DNA of 27,783 nt, taken from positions 1 to 27,783 of the forward strand of contig LGRX02035189.1 of assembly GCA_001247695.2 (NCBI GenBank), read 5' to 3'. Position numbers and translations under genes: made by a program. Positions 1-10,204 of this stretch are shown piece after piece. The notes under the pieces were generated by a model. The model did no database searches. It had not been told where the DNA came from and was given only the letters and a program-made list of their open reading frames with translations. How positions within the stretch are numbered: position 1 is the first letter of the stretch; the number at the start of each line of letters is the position of its first letter. The stretch comes from Cymbomonas tetramitiformis. Lineage: Eukaryota; Chlorophyta; Pyramimonadophyceae; Pyramimonadales; Pyramimonadaceae.

Positions 1-9
1 GTGATTGAA

Positions 10-153
10 CATGGGGAATTCATTCCGCCGTCATGCAGTTCCTACTGTTTGCACTTTGGTGGCTCTGATGAGGGCTTGAATATGGGGAATTCATTCCGCC
101 GTCATGCAGTTCCTACTGTTTGCACTTTGGTGGCTCTGCTGAGGGCTTGAATA
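10..153. repeat. 72-bp tandem duplication, two copies
   Basis: Copies at 10-81 and 82-153 are nearly identical, with one visible change (gatgag versus gctgag near the end of the unit). I see no reading frame of note. The rest of 1-1569 shows no gene or element that I recognise; it is the 3' flank of the minus-strand gene that ends at 1570. Confidence 0.85.
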
Positions 154-1569
154 TGTCGTGTGGCCCCGAATGTGTGGCTCCGTGTGCTGGCCCAACCGTG
201 CCTGGAAGGCATTTCCTACCTTTAGAATAGAGAGGTGGATCTGAGTTCCATTAGTGTCGCCTCGCGTGATGTGGAATGGAGTCATTGTGAGCGCGCAGGT
301 ACTCGTATGACTCTTCTGAAGGGCAGTTCAAGGAGTGGGCCACAGCTGGGTGACATGAATCAGTTTCCATGCAAGTTACAGTGCCAAGTGTTTTCATGAC
401 TGCTCAGTTTAGATCGTCAGAGGGAGATGAATGAAATAGTTGAGGAAAGGGTGGGCTGCACTCTTATATTGCCTTGTGGTAAAGATTTGCACTTTTGCAT
501 GCGCCCAAGCCTTCGGTGTGAACATGGGTCGATGTCTCCGTGCACTTTGCGATAAGTGAGCTGGGAGGAGCACTCAAATAGCATACCGGTATGGCAGTTT
601 TACTGAGGAAACCGGCAGCTCCATATGTGTGCATGATTGATTTCCAGAAGGTGAGCATTGGCGTAACTTGAGCACATAACGACCGCCTACTGCTTCGAAA
701 CAAGAACACACATTAGCAATAAGCGCATGGAGTAACCCATGAAAATACAAACATAAAAGGGTGTAGCACATTACTATCAGGCTACATTGCTAGCATTGCC
801 GTCACTTACCCATGATAGCTTCATGAGAGATTCATGGACTAAGAAGAGTAGATCTTAATGCGAAGTCCACACAACATGATCATTGCATGTTCGGCAGCAC
901 ACCGAAGATTCAGAGAAGTGCAGTTAAAATCTCGATCATCGAGAGCGCATTTGTATTTTTACCGAAATCCTGACCTTATCATCCCCGAGAATGTTGTTGG
1001 AATACCCTAACCCTACAGGTGTCCAGAGATAAAAAGACGATTTAGTAAATTTCTAAATACTATTCATGCATTTGTGTGTCTCCATGGGTACAATTGTGTA
1101 ATGAAATTTAGGATGGGTGGCCTTGAGGATGTAGGAACAGTCCATCTATCTCATTAATCGAACTCATGCAATTCCAAGATACTCGAATATGACACACCCA
1201 TCAGTTGATGTGCTGTGTGTTTATGTATGTGCCATGTGTAATAAATCTTCAACACTTTAGGGGCGGCAGTGGCACACGCATGTATGGTAATATCAGCAAT
1301 TCTCCGATTTTATAGACCGAGTGCCTCATTGTTGAGATTACGGTATATCAGGCTCGCTCACTGAAATCCTTTCCAGTGTGCAGACAATTTGGTGCATCCC
1401 CCTATCACCTCGGTAAAAAACGGGTCGATGGGACCCAATGGAATGTAAGCACGTTGAGAAATAATTCAGTCAAAACATAAATTAACTCGTTTTGTCAGAG
1501 CAGGCATTTAGAAACAGGTGTGTTTTCGCTATTTATTATTCTTGGTTTGTATGTATGGCTGTCACAGTA

Positions 1570-3537
1570 TCACTCGGTTTCCTCCTGCGCATCTGCCACT
1601 TTATGTTGTTGAAGAAGGTGTGACCGCAGCTCGTTTACGACTGGACGCATGTCATTGCCACTCGGATGCTGGTGCATGGTCGATGTGTGTTGTGATTGCT
1701 GCAACATTTCGTCAGGGAAATCTGCTTCAGTCGATTGCCCAACCTTGGCACCACGTTCTGAGGTGATCACCAGGTCAGTCCTTCGTGCATTTTGCAAATT
1801 TTTTGATGAAACATCGCCGCCACGACCATTGCCATCTTCTTGATGAATGGTATTTGTACCAACTGGAAGACTCTCGTCTTGTCGGATATCGGGATTATCG
1901 GTATCCCCTTGATTGGTGATACCACCTTGTTGTTGGGGTGTTTTCTCGGAACCAAATGACAATCCTGGAGAATTATGTGGTCGCAACAGATTGGAGCCGT
2001 GAGCTGCAAAATCGGTGTGACCTGGTACATAATCAGAGCGACCGCGCAAACTGGCGGATGTACTTTCCTCATGCGGAATGCGCAGTTCACCATCGCCAGA
2101 TTCACGGTGATACCGGACCGATGGTTGGTGGATGCCGTCATCCCACATAGCAGTCGAGGTTTCTTCATTTGCGCTGAGACGAGATACTGGCACATCAATA
2201 CTCGCCGCGTCATGTGTGGATGAAAGTGGTGGATATGCATTGCTATAAGGATTATTGTCGACCGGAGTGGATGCGGAATTTGTCTGAGGATATATCGGTC
2301 GGAGGTAGCGTTTCGTTGTAGCATTCTTCAGTGTGCTTGGCTGCAGCAGAGAGCTATCGTTATCCGGCATTGCATGAGATGATGCTGTCGCATGTGACTG
2401 CGACCTGTGAGGTGCATGCACACCACCATGCAAGCCTGCGCGTCTTAGCTGCTCATCTGACAATTCGCGTTCGTAACGGTAATCGTAAGGGAGGAACGGG
2501 GAATTTATATCTAAGGCTGTATTTTCTCGATTGTTGTAAGACATGCCTGCAAAAGCCAGTAGCAGACTCACAACTTTGACGGCCACAAGACCTGCGAAAA
2601 TCACCTTCACGGCCACCAATCCTGGTTTAGCTTCAGCCCAGTGCACGACCGCTTGGTAACAAGTTGTACCGTCGCTTAACCTCTTCATATCCGACCAGTC
2701 GAGAGCAATTAAGAGCCCAACCATCGCGTCGATCATGAGTAGAGTGAAGATGCCCATCGCATGGTATTGCATGAATCCGCGTTGCACTCGCTGCCCGAAA
2801 GCCTGCGCCCCGAGGACGCCCGATAGTCCAAAAGTGAAGTACAGAAGTCCGATCACAAAAGTTGTATCCGCGAACCATGCCTCATGCCACGCATTCCAGT
2901 TCCGAAATCCGATGGAACTTGCTAACATCCAAGCCCAAGTGCACATCATGGCAATTCCAAGGATCGCAATCATCGCAGCAGTGAATTTGAGGCCTTCCAT
3001 AATCAAACGGTATGTAAATGTGTCGGCGCGCTGATAGTATGCACCATCGGCGATTTTACTGAGAGCATCACCTTCACGATTGCGTGAGATCGATGAGGGA
3101 TGGATTGGGGACCATTCACCATCATTATAGCGTAAACCTTGCGACCCCCCCTCGTTATCATCTGATATGAAATCCGCGGATTGCGTTTGTTTATGTGGTG
3201 GTCGTGCGAAATCAGCCCAAGTGGGACTGCATGCTGCTGTGTCGCGTCGCTGCTCAGAGGGCTTATGATCATAGTAGTCGGAACCGCTGCGATCCTGCCG
3301 TGAAGGCCCTTGCGCTAAGGAACTAGCAGAAGCGCCCGTTACGGTCGTTAAAGGCGGAGCGGGAGCTGTTGCGCTGTTCCAAAGAAATCGCCTACCACTT
3401 TTACTGTCAATAAGTTCGTGCCATCCGTGCGGAACATTTTGCAGCGATTTCTCATTATCGCTATCATTGTGAATGATAGAATCACTTTCGTTATGGTGCA
3501 CTTCAGTCGTCATCGAATGATATGAATTGCACACCAA
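1570..3537 (-). CDS. WW-like domain plus four-transmembrane protein
   Basis: An intact 655-residue reading frame, the longest in the window. Residues about 34-63 look like a WW domain: a GWHEL start, a basic GRRFLWN turn with aromatics, and a closing proline cluster, but the second signature tryptophan is not in its usual place. Residues about 70-180 are low in complexity and polar. Four hydrophobic segments follow at about 182-206, 223-246, 259-279 and 306-330, with a short cysteine-containing loop (TTCYQ) before the fourth, in the style of tetraspan membrane proteins (MARVEL or tetraspanin-like). I cannot assign a family and do not see the tetraspanin CCG motif. The last 320 residues are polar, rich in Ser, Asn, His and Gln, and probably disordered and cytosolic. 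A second Met at residue 9 is an alternative start. The gene is divergent from the Kir channel gene, with 1.45 kb between them. A role as a membrane adaptor that binds proline-rich partners is inference only. Confidence 0.8.
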   Translation of the reverse strand: MVCNSYHSMTTEVHHNESDSIIHNDSDNEKSLQNVPHGWHELIDSKSGRRFLWNSATAPAPPLTTVTGASASSLAQGPSRQDRSGSDYYDHKPSEQRRDTAACSPTWADFARPPHKQTQSADFISDDNEGGSQGLRYNDGEWSPIHPSSISRNREGDALSKIADGAYYQRADTFTYRLIMEGLKFTAAMIAILGIAMMCTWAWMLASSIGFRNWNAWHEAWFADTTFVIGLLYFTFGLSGVLGAQAFGQRVQRGFMQYHAMGIFTLLMIDAMVGLLIALDWSDMKRLSDGTTCYQAVVHWAEAKPGLVAVKVIFAGLVAVKVVSLLLAFAGMSYNNRENTALDINSPFLPYDYRYERELSDEQLRRAGLHGGVHAPHRSQSHATASSHAMPDNDSSLLQPSTLKNATTKRYLRPIYPQTNSASTPVDNNPYSNAYPPLSSTHDAASIDVPVSRLSANEETSTAMWDDGIHQPSVRYHRESGDGELRIPHEESTSASLRGRSDYVPGHTDFAAHGSNLLRPHNSPGLSFGSEKTPQQQGGITNQGDTDNPDIRQDESLPVGTNTIHQEDGNGRGGDVSSKNLQNARRTDLVITSERGAKVGQSTEADFPDEMLQQSQHTSTMHQHPSGNDMRPVVNELRSHLLQQHKVADAQEETE

Positions 3538-4989
3538 TCAGGCATGTGTACATGCAAACTCGTCTCTAAAAGTCGGCAGCGGCGGATGACGGCGGATCGA
3601 AGTATGTCATGTGCACACCTAGTGTGAGCGTCGCTTACAAAGCAAGTCAAGGATGTAGCCAGAAAGTTACATAACATTATTTGCTACTGGTATCAAACAG
3701 TAGTCGATAATGATATTGCATCCGAATGATGAAGCTGTGTATACGCGCACTACGACTGTCAGTAAAAGGACGCCTTCACGAATGTCACAATTTGTTGCGA
3801 TTCGCGTGATAACAAGCGTACTATCGTGGAATCGCCATTGCTGTTTTTGAAATAGACGAATGAAATATTGGGAATGTATGCCTCATTGGGTATTCCATTT
3901 GTAGATTTTTATATCCAACTGAAAAAAATGTGCGTAGCTTGTTGACCACACTCAAGATGCGGTCTAGTCAGCAACAGGGTTCCAATATAATACGACACGT
4001 GGAAGCAAACCCACGAAATGGACGTAGATGCACGATCCATATTTTTACTAGGCGTGTAAATTATCCAAATACATTACGATTATCTAAATCACCCAATCAA
4101 AAATTGGCATCCGCATTAAATCACTGGCCATAGATATCGCACAAACCCGCATGTGGCGGTAAACGATCAATGCGGCTGCCATGCCATCAGGGGGAGTATG
4201 CTAGGTACTAGACTTGTCGATTTCATAGATCTCCACTAGACCGTCTGATCGTTGGATAAGCTCATCGTTGGTTGCAAGAAATATGCAGTTGTGCACAGTG
4301 TATCGCGCAGTGTCACGTCTCATCGTCATGATCAGGGCAAAGAGCAGGGTCTGGAAATTCGGGCGGGTGAGGTCTTGGTTGGGGGGGAGGGGAGAGAGGA
4401 AAAGCTGCGGTAGTTCCTATCGGAAGCAGACAGGCTGTCAAAACCGCGCCAACATATGCTTCGCGTATACACCCGTCGAATAGCATCACCCGCGCAGGTC
4501 ACGTACCGTAAGAATAAGGGGAGGTTTATTTGATGCGCAGGGTATGCGGGTTCTAATCGTTAATTGATACTCACGATTGATATCCGCTTTTGCACACAGT
4601 ATGCACACGGCATACGCATCTTCGCGGGATTTATCACATCATTCGACATGCGGGCTCCCGGCGCATGCGATATACGCCCATCATTGACACGCTCCTTGAT
4701 ATAAAGCTGCATTCGTGCACTTTCTGTGTGCCGTTTGCTATGTTTCATCTCCTACCGATCGTTTTTGCCTGATGAATACCATATCATCATATGAACATTA
4801 TTGCTCCGGATTCACAGCAGTCGAAAATCGTCACGAATATATTAATAGGTCATTTTAGTATATACGTATCAATACCACACTGCTACTGGCGGTGCTCAAA
4901 ATGACCATGCACGATTCATCATATGCATATCCCGCCGAATGGTGCACCACGAGACAAACGAATGATATAGTATAATATTTAACAATAAG
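3538..4989. other. intergenic region between two divergent genes
   Basis: This stretch separates the starts of the minus-strand four-span protein and the plus-strand Kir gene, so it should hold both promoters. I see no convincing coding frame, RNA gene or repeat. It contains a G-rich run near 4380-4400 and AT-rich sequence just before the Kir start (tatagtataatattt, about 4966-4980). An in-frame TGA about 27 bases before ATG 4990 supports that start unless an upstream intron exists. Confidence 0.5.
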
Positions 4990-5781
4990 ATGTCGTCGCG
5001 ACAGAGAATCCAGACATTTGATGAGCATATGCGACAACGGGGACGGCTGCTTGCTCGAGATCGCCCGTTTCATCAAAGCAGTGGGCATATGCAATTGAGA
5101 CAGAAACGCGCCCAAGGCGTACTGTACTTGTTGTCGTATGACTGGTACCACATTATGTTGACTGCGCCAACGTACATTCTGATTCTAATTTTCGTAAGCG
5201 TGTACACAAGTGTCATACTTGTGTTCGCGGTGGCATATCTCAGCATCATACGAGATGAGTGTCAGCTGGGATTCCGCGATCAGCCTGTCACATTTCGAAC
5301 CGCATTTGCATTTTCACTCGAGACGATGACTACAATCGGCTATGGTCTCCCAAACAGCGAAGCCGACTTTTTCGAGGGCTGCGCTGCGTTGCCTATATTG
5401 ATATATCTCCAGTCAATGGTGTTTCTTCTTTTAAATGCCGGTCTGATTGGGTCTCTGTACTCGCGACTAAGTCGGGGGACTCGGCGCGCCTACCAGGTCA
5501 TATTTTCGGACAAAGCAGTCATCAGATGCGTCCGAGGTCGATTTTATTTGTTCATTCGAATCAGCGAGTTGTCCTCGTTTTCCCACCATCCTGTTATGCA
5601 AGCAAGTGTCCGGTGCTATGCGATTTGGCACGAGCAGCCGAAATCGCCAGCCAACGGCAGCAAAATTGCTTATGCAGAGAACAACGGAACGAGAGGACCT
5701 ATTGCTGGTATCAGCGGTGCTACTGAGCGTGGTCGCAACGAAGACACCATACCTAGCGACGGGAGCTTATTTCAGACTCGG
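4990..5781 (+). CDS. inward-rectifier K+ channel (Kir/IRK), exon 1: pore and start of cytosolic domain
   Basis: Encodes residues 1-264 of a Kir-type potassium channel of the plasma membrane or an endomembrane. The slide-helix DW pair is at 51-52, M1 at about 57-87, and the pore helix with filter TIGYG at 115-119. Cys91 and Cys131 sit where Kir channels have their extracellular disulfide. M2 is at about 132-158, with a hinge glycine at 154. A basic stretch (SRGTRR, 161-166) follows where Kir channels bind PIP2, then the family block FSDKAVI (172-178) opens the cytosolic domain. Residue 149, at the rectification-control position (Asp in strong rectifiers), is Asn. The exon ends FQTR at CGG, followed by donor GTGCGT in phase 0. 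Reading past the donor loses all family likeness, while exon 2 restores it. ATG 4990 is the first Met after an in-frame TGA. Confidence 0.9.
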
Positions 5782-6212
5782 GTGCGTTATATGCGCACAT
5801 CAACGATATGCTCAATGAGACGTGCTGGGTTTACACTAGTGCCGAATTTGCATATACGATTTTCATGAAAACGTGTGATCCATCCGTCATCCAACCATCC
5901 GTGTTAAATGGACATCTGATTGAGCTGATTTCGCCTATCATAGATCCTTGAAATTAGTCGTATGTACCGTTTGAAATCGATTTACGCAGATCCAAGCGAG
6001 CTAGCCCGAAGTCGCTATATTGATTGCAGCAGAAATCAACAAAGTATTATAGTTGCATATAGTGATTTAGCTTATTACTTTACTGTCAGTGATTCCACAC
6101 GGTATAAATGATGATAGCCTGTCATCGTAGAAATGCATGCATTGAACCGAACGGCATGAGACATATAAACCCAGTAGATAAGAAAAGTATGGAAAAGCAG
6201 GGCGGGCAAGAA

Positions 6213-6235
6213 ACCACACACACACACACACACAT
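6213..6235. repeat. CA/TG microsatellite
   Basis: Run of ten or so CA units in the AT-balanced part of Kir intron 1. Confidence 0.9.
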
Positions 6236-6477
6236 CGCGCAGTATGGATGACAACATGGCCCAGCATAGTCGTAGGCAAGAATCACTGCCGGGTGCGACA
6301 TACGTTGTGCACCACCACCTGGGTGACGCAGAGTAAGCGGTTCCTGGAAGCATGCCTTCTCAGCGGCGCGATAAATGTGCTACATATACATCGCAAGTAT
6401 CGCCGGCATGAATAACGCGATGAAAGCGGAAAGATATACACGCACACAACTACTCAGCAACCACATGCGCGCATGAT

Positions 6478-6740
6478 CAATCAGTATGCAATTCAGGCCC
6501 GTGAATTTGTGTGACATATACGGCACATCATCAATATCAGTATGCAATCCAGGCCCGTGAATTTGTGAGATATATATGGCACATCATCAATATCAGCATG
6601 CAATTCAGGCCCGTGATTTTGTGAGATATATACGGCACATCATCAAGATTATCAGTATGCAATTCAGGCCCGTGAATTTGCGAGACATATACGGCACATC
6701 ATCAATATCAGTATGCAATTCAGGCCCGTGAATTTCTGAG
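6478..6740. repeat. 56-bp tandem array, five copies
   Basis: The anchor tatgcaat or catgcaat recurs at 6485, 6541, 6597, 6656 and 6712, giving periods of 56, 56, 59 and 56. Each unit carries caggcccgtgaattt and cggcacatcatcaa. The copies differ by a few bases and one small insertion. The array lies wholly inside Kir intron 1. Confidence 0.9.
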
Positions 6741-7039
6741 TTACAAAAAAATGATAGATGCCGTTCCCGCATGCTTGATGTTATCACACACATACTGTGT
6801 GCCATGCATAGTATGTACATGTGTGTACTCATTTCTCTCCACACACGCGCGCGTGTGCACGAGGCCTCGCTGCAGCATCCACATCGTCATTCATACGAGT
6901 AGAAGTGCATGCGCAGTTGATGTTCATACAGGTTAGTAATATGTATTTATGTATATAATTATTTAGGGTATCTAGGCTGGCGCGCTGACGCTGATGCTGT
7001 TGCTGCGTATCGATGTTGTTGTTGTTATGTATATTATAG

Positions 7040-7205
7040 TATGTGTATGTGCATGTGTATGCTTATCCTTGCGACTCCTTTGGCACCCCGTAGCCACAGA
7101 AGACCGGCTGCACTATTTACCCACGCCGGGGATCAAAGGATTCAGCACACACTTCGGGACACTTATCCGGATTCTCCGGAGCTCACTAGTGAAGAATGGG
7201 ACCCC
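7040..7205 (+). repeat. dispersed hairpin repeat (R1), forward copy 1
   Basis: TG-rich start, then a core at 7073-7143 with inverted arms (gactcctttggcaccccg and cggggatcaaaggattc), then a tail ending in cactagtgaagaatggga. The same core and tail recur at 10317-10440 in the same orientation and at 22390-22525 and 23560-23680 in reverse. No coding likeness. Confidence 0.85.
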
Positions 7206-7420
7206 CTAAGACTCGCTGAGCCACCCGAGCCCCTCTGCATCCGCACCGCCAGCGCACTACTGCCTTTTGTCTAAAGCCAGCGTATCACTGCCCCCCGTGC
7301 TGCGCGAGCCATATCTCCACCACCAAGCCTACGCGCAGGACCACCCCGACGCACTGCTGCTGTGTCTCTGAAGCCGGATCACCTACGCCACTCGAGCCAG
7401 CTCTTCACCACCAAGCCTAC
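7206..7420 (-). repeat. dispersed GC-rich repeat (R3), divergent copy
   Basis: The sequence from ccctaagactcgctgagccac through gcgcgagccatatctccacc matches, as reverse complement, 23390-23560 and in part 17125-17255. Similarity continues directly from the neighbouring R1 copy, so R1 and R3 travel together here and at 23340-23700. Confidence 0.7.
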
Positions 7421-7562
7421 ATTCAGGACCACCCCGCTGCCCCCTATACGCCCCAGCCGAGCCTGGTCTCAAGAGAGCTTGCCCACCCACGCCACAGCCA
7501 GAATCCCCAAGGGACTGTCCCAAGGGGCTGAGAATGATAAACTGGGCCGCTTTCATCCGAAC

Positions 7563-7853
7563 CAGGGAAGATATCTTCCGTTGAGCTGGTACGGCCCCAA
7601 ATCAAAAAATCTTTCGGCCCGCCTTCGGCCCGCCCGGTCCAAACTACAAAATGCCCGCCACAGGCGCGAAAATTTTAATCTTAAGTATGAGAAAATGCAA
7701 AAATCGCAAAATTTTCATCAAACTTTTAGAAGTTTGCGCCAAATTGGTTCGGCCCCAAAGCAATTTCTCTTTCGGCCCCTCTTCGGCCCGGGCCTCATTT
7801 TGGCGACTCAGGTCGGCCCGGGGCCGGCCAATCGGGGTAAGATATCTTCCCTG
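7563..7853. mobile_element. 291-bp MITE with hAT-type ends
   Basis: Perfect 15-bp terminal inverted repeats (CAGGGAAGATATCTT at 7563-7577 and its reverse complement at 7839-7853). A perfect 8-bp direct repeat, ATCCGAAC, flanks it at 7555-7562 and 7854-7861. The CAGGG terminus and 8-bp target duplication are hallmarks of the hAT superfamily. The interior has repeated ttcggccc motifs and no coding capacity, so it would need a transposase supplied in trans. Confidence 0.93.
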
Positions 7854-8348
7854 ATCCGAACCTGCGCCCCCGCCACCAACTTGCGCCTGTAGCCCTCTAC
7901 CCCCAGCACCAAATCCACATGACTGAAGCCCTTGCACTGAACGCCTTGCGAGGAAGCTGTGAACTTGAGCAATGCGCTCCACACTTGCCCTGCAATAACT
8001 GCCGTGCCGCACTGTTCCACCTACTTGGGGTCCCATCCCCACAATCGCCTGTGTGTCCCAAGCCCTCCCGGTGGCCAATAGTTCATCATCCGGTCGTTGA
8101 CTTCCCGACAGCTGCTCACTGTTGGTTCCGGCACGGCCAGCAACCTCGCCCCGTGGGCACAGAAGCTGATGAGATGCTATACGCTGCCGTGCAACCTGTT
8201 GTAAGTGGCCATCGCTGCCGGTATAGGCCCCGGGCTCTGAGGGCCCCGGCATGTGTCAACTCCATCCGTGAGCCTCCCCACATCTCCCCCGTCACCCTCA
8301 TCAGTTCCCCCCACGCCAGCAACCTCCCCAAGAAGGCCGGGCACCCGC

Positions 8349-8356
8349 CTGCTCGC
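8349..8356. repeat. 8-bp target site duplication, left copy of the hAT element
   Basis: CTGCTCGC directly before CAGGG at 8357. The identical octamer follows the right terminus at 9773-9780. Confidence 0.93.
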
Positions 8357-8419
8357 CAGGGCTCGTCATGAATACATTCGTAATCATGATTACTTTCATG
8401 ATTAGACGTTTTTTGGTAC

Positions 8420-8532
8420 TAATCAAGTCTTGATTATACCCGACAGGGTACTAATCAAGTCGTGATTAGACCCGACAGGGTACTAATCAAGTCTTGATTA
8501 GCCACGGCAGGGTACTAATCAAGTCGTGATTT
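8420..8532. repeat. left subterminal array of four 32-bp-spaced palindromes
   Basis: 17-bp palindromes at 8420-8436, 8452-8468, 8484-8500 and 8516-8532. Copies 2 and 4 read cgtgatt instead of cttgatt. The spacers are tacccgacaggg-like, gacccgacaggg and gccacggcaggg. Such subterminal repeats are usually transposase or BED-finger binding sites in hAT elements. Confidence 0.9.
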
Positions 8533-8939
8533 TTTAATCATGACAAAAGTGGTGATATGATATGTGTGGCCTCTGACAGTCGAGAGACAGTCTGACGCGA
8601 CGGCCGGGTGGCCGTCGTCGGGTGGCCGTCGGTCGGGTGGCCGTCGGTCGGGTGACCGTCGGTCGGGTGACTAATATCACTTTGTCTATTTTGTGGCTTC
8701 GTTGCACATGAGCACACGTTCGTTCAGGCATCAGGCTCCACAATCGCCCGTGTGTTTTCTCAGATATCTAGGACAGTTCGTCACGCATACCGTACTTAAG
8801 CACGCACACACCGCAGAATGGGTCGGAGCAGGGAAAACCCCGTTACTAACAGGCAACAGACGCTAGACATGAAGCAGTATCCGGCTTTGAAAAAGCCGCT
8901 TGAGCACATAGAGAAACAGATTCAGATCCCGGGGTCCTT

Positions 8940-9551
8940 TTGGACGCTTGCTTCCGGGCGCATATCAGAGAGCGAGAAGGAAACTATTTTTTTGTGTACC
9001 ATACGCGAGTTCTCGCTTTCGCAAAAAGTTTCAGGCGAGGCAGCTCCTTCGCAGGCTTTTCAATTGCAGGAGCGATGGGTCCGACTGGGACCGGCAGCCT
9101 TGAGAAAGGCGATGCTAGTGGCGAAATATTTTGGATTGAATATCCACTGCCATTTCTACAGTATTTCTATGCCACATTCCCTCTTTCTACTGAAGAGCAA
9201 GCACCACGTGCGGAATCCGCTTTGGTACCCCTCACGCCGCAGGATGAGAAACGTCCCCCTCGCCATCCCGACTTTCCGAACCTGATATTTCCGTTTGCTG
9301 AAGTGTACACGTATCATTCAGTTACTTCTGACGATCTGGTTGAGATGGGACCTAAGTCTGGACAATTTGCGACTCAGTTTGTGTGCACGATTAAGAACAG
9401 TGATGGCACCGCCTGCGGCACGATACGCAACCCATTTCACGAGCTTGGGAAGTCAGTAAGCACGAGCAACCTGATCACTCACGTTAGGCGCTATGCACAT
9501 GCTATACACATGCCTCCAAACAATGAGCTAAAATTTGCCCCACTCAGATGA
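8940..9551 (+). CDS. BED-like zinc-finger protein, hAT transposase remnant
   Basis: A 203-residue frame inside the hAT element. Residues about 145-187 fit a BED finger: a FVC lead-in, a second Cys nine residues on (TACG), then STSNLITHVRRYAH with two His. BED fingers form the N-terminal DNA-binding part of hAT transposases. No DDE catalytic domain or hAT dimerisation domain follows, so this is a truncated transposase or a stand-alone DNA-binding product. The start is uncertain. A second frame, 8818-9285, overlaps the first part and has its own ATG, so a spliced N-terminus is possible. Confidence 0.6.
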   Translation: MDACFRAHIREREGNYFFVYHTRVLAFAKSFRRGSSFAGFSIAGAMGPTGTGSLEKGDASGEIFWIEYPLPFLQYFYATFPLSTEEQAPRAESALVPLTPQDEKRPPRHPDFPNLIFPFAEVYTYHSVTSDDLVEMGPKSGQFATQFVCTIKNSDGTACGTIRNPFHELGKSVSTSNLITHVRRYAHAIHMPPNNELKFAPLR

Positions 9552-9607
9552 GCAAAGAATGACTAAATGAACCAACAACCGAAAATATCCGAAAATCGTG
9601 ATTAAAC

Positions 9608-9720
9608 TAATCAAGTCTTGATTATACCCGACAAGGTACTAATCAAGTCTTGATTAGACCCGACAGGGTACTAATCAAGTCTTGACTAGCCACGGCAGGG
9701 TACTATTCAAGTCTTGATTA
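9608..9720. repeat. right subterminal array of four 32-bp-spaced palindromes
   Basis: Palindromes at 9608-9624, 9640-9656, 9672-9688 and 9704-9720 with the same spacers in the same order as the left array. It is therefore a direct, not inverted, copy of 8420-8532. Copy 3 reads cttgacta and copy 4 ctattcaa, so it has drifted a little. Confidence 0.9.
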
Positions 9721-9772
9721 ATCACAGGACCCCACTAATCAAGTGTAATCATAGTATTCATGACGAGCCCTG

Positions 9773-9780
9773 CTGCTCGC
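9773..9780. repeat. 8-bp target site duplication, right copy of the hAT element
   Basis: CTGCTCGC, identical to 8349-8356. Confidence 0.93.
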
Positions 9781-10204
9781 CCCCATCAAGGTGGCCACCC
9801 CTCCCTCAGCCAAGGCCATTGCTTGCTCCGGCGAGGTCCCACTCTGCTCCTGAGTCCAGACCCCACCCTCCGGGCCCGGCGACGAAAGGTCCTCCCACTC
9901 CACCCAGATATCCTCGACACTTGACGCTGCCTGGCTGAGCCCGCCTGTGCCTGCACGCGCCCCTCCAGATCGCGCCTGTATGTGTATGTGTATGTGTATA
10001 TGTACACGTATATGTACAGCATCCTGCCTTATGTGTTGAGTTGAAAAATATAGGTTTTATTCCCCCCGCGGTGGTCGATACCGTCCTGAAGTTTTCCAGG
10101 GCCCAAGACAATTTTGGGTGCCCCTGTTTGCACGTTGTGTTCCCGTGAGTGGCGTGGCAGGGTGTATATAAAAGTAAAAGTATGTGCATGCATATGTGTA
10201 TGTG

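Larger units (their letters stand above)
8357..9772 (+). mobile_element. hAT-type DNA transposon, 1416 bp, probably non-autonomous
   Basis: Terminal inverted repeats of 19 bp are perfect (CAGGGCTCGTCATGAATAC at 8357-8375, reverse complement at 9754-9772), and the 8-bp target duplication CTGCTCGC is perfect. Each end carries a subterminal array of four palindromes (consensus TAATCAAGTCTTGATTA) spaced exactly 32 bp apart, starting at 8420, 8452, 8484 and 8516 and at 9608, 9640, 9672 and 9704. A 13-15 bp GC-rich tandem run (gtcgggtggcc) lies at about 8599-8672. The internal gene encodes at most a short zinc-finger protein, far below the usual 600 or more residues of a hAT transposase, so the element looks deleted. 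It sits inside Kir intron 1. Confidence 0.95.

Noticed and set aside
1006..1017. Telomere-like ccctaaccct
   Set aside because: A single short occurrence without an array.
5802..5951. Open frame after Kir exon 1 ending in HLIELISPI, slightly like the Kir HxIDxxSPL motif
   Set aside because: The true motif with its flanks is found in exon 2 (HCIDQWSPLYP), joined by clean splice sites. The likeness here is by chance.
7073..7143. R1 core as a tRNA-derived SINE
   Set aside because: No convincing A-box or B-box and no poly(A) or A-rich tail. The hairpin arms explain the conserved parts better.
7362..8371. Open frames of 150-200 codons on both strands in GC-rich sequence
   Set aside because: No family likeness, both strands open at once, and the frames are interrupted by a MITE. 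Expected at this base composition.
8420..8532. Evenly spaced palindromes at a 32-bp step, CRISPR-like at first sight
   Set aside because: Only four units, spacers of about 15 bp, a eukaryotic setting, and position at both ends of a proven hAT element. They are subterminal repeats.
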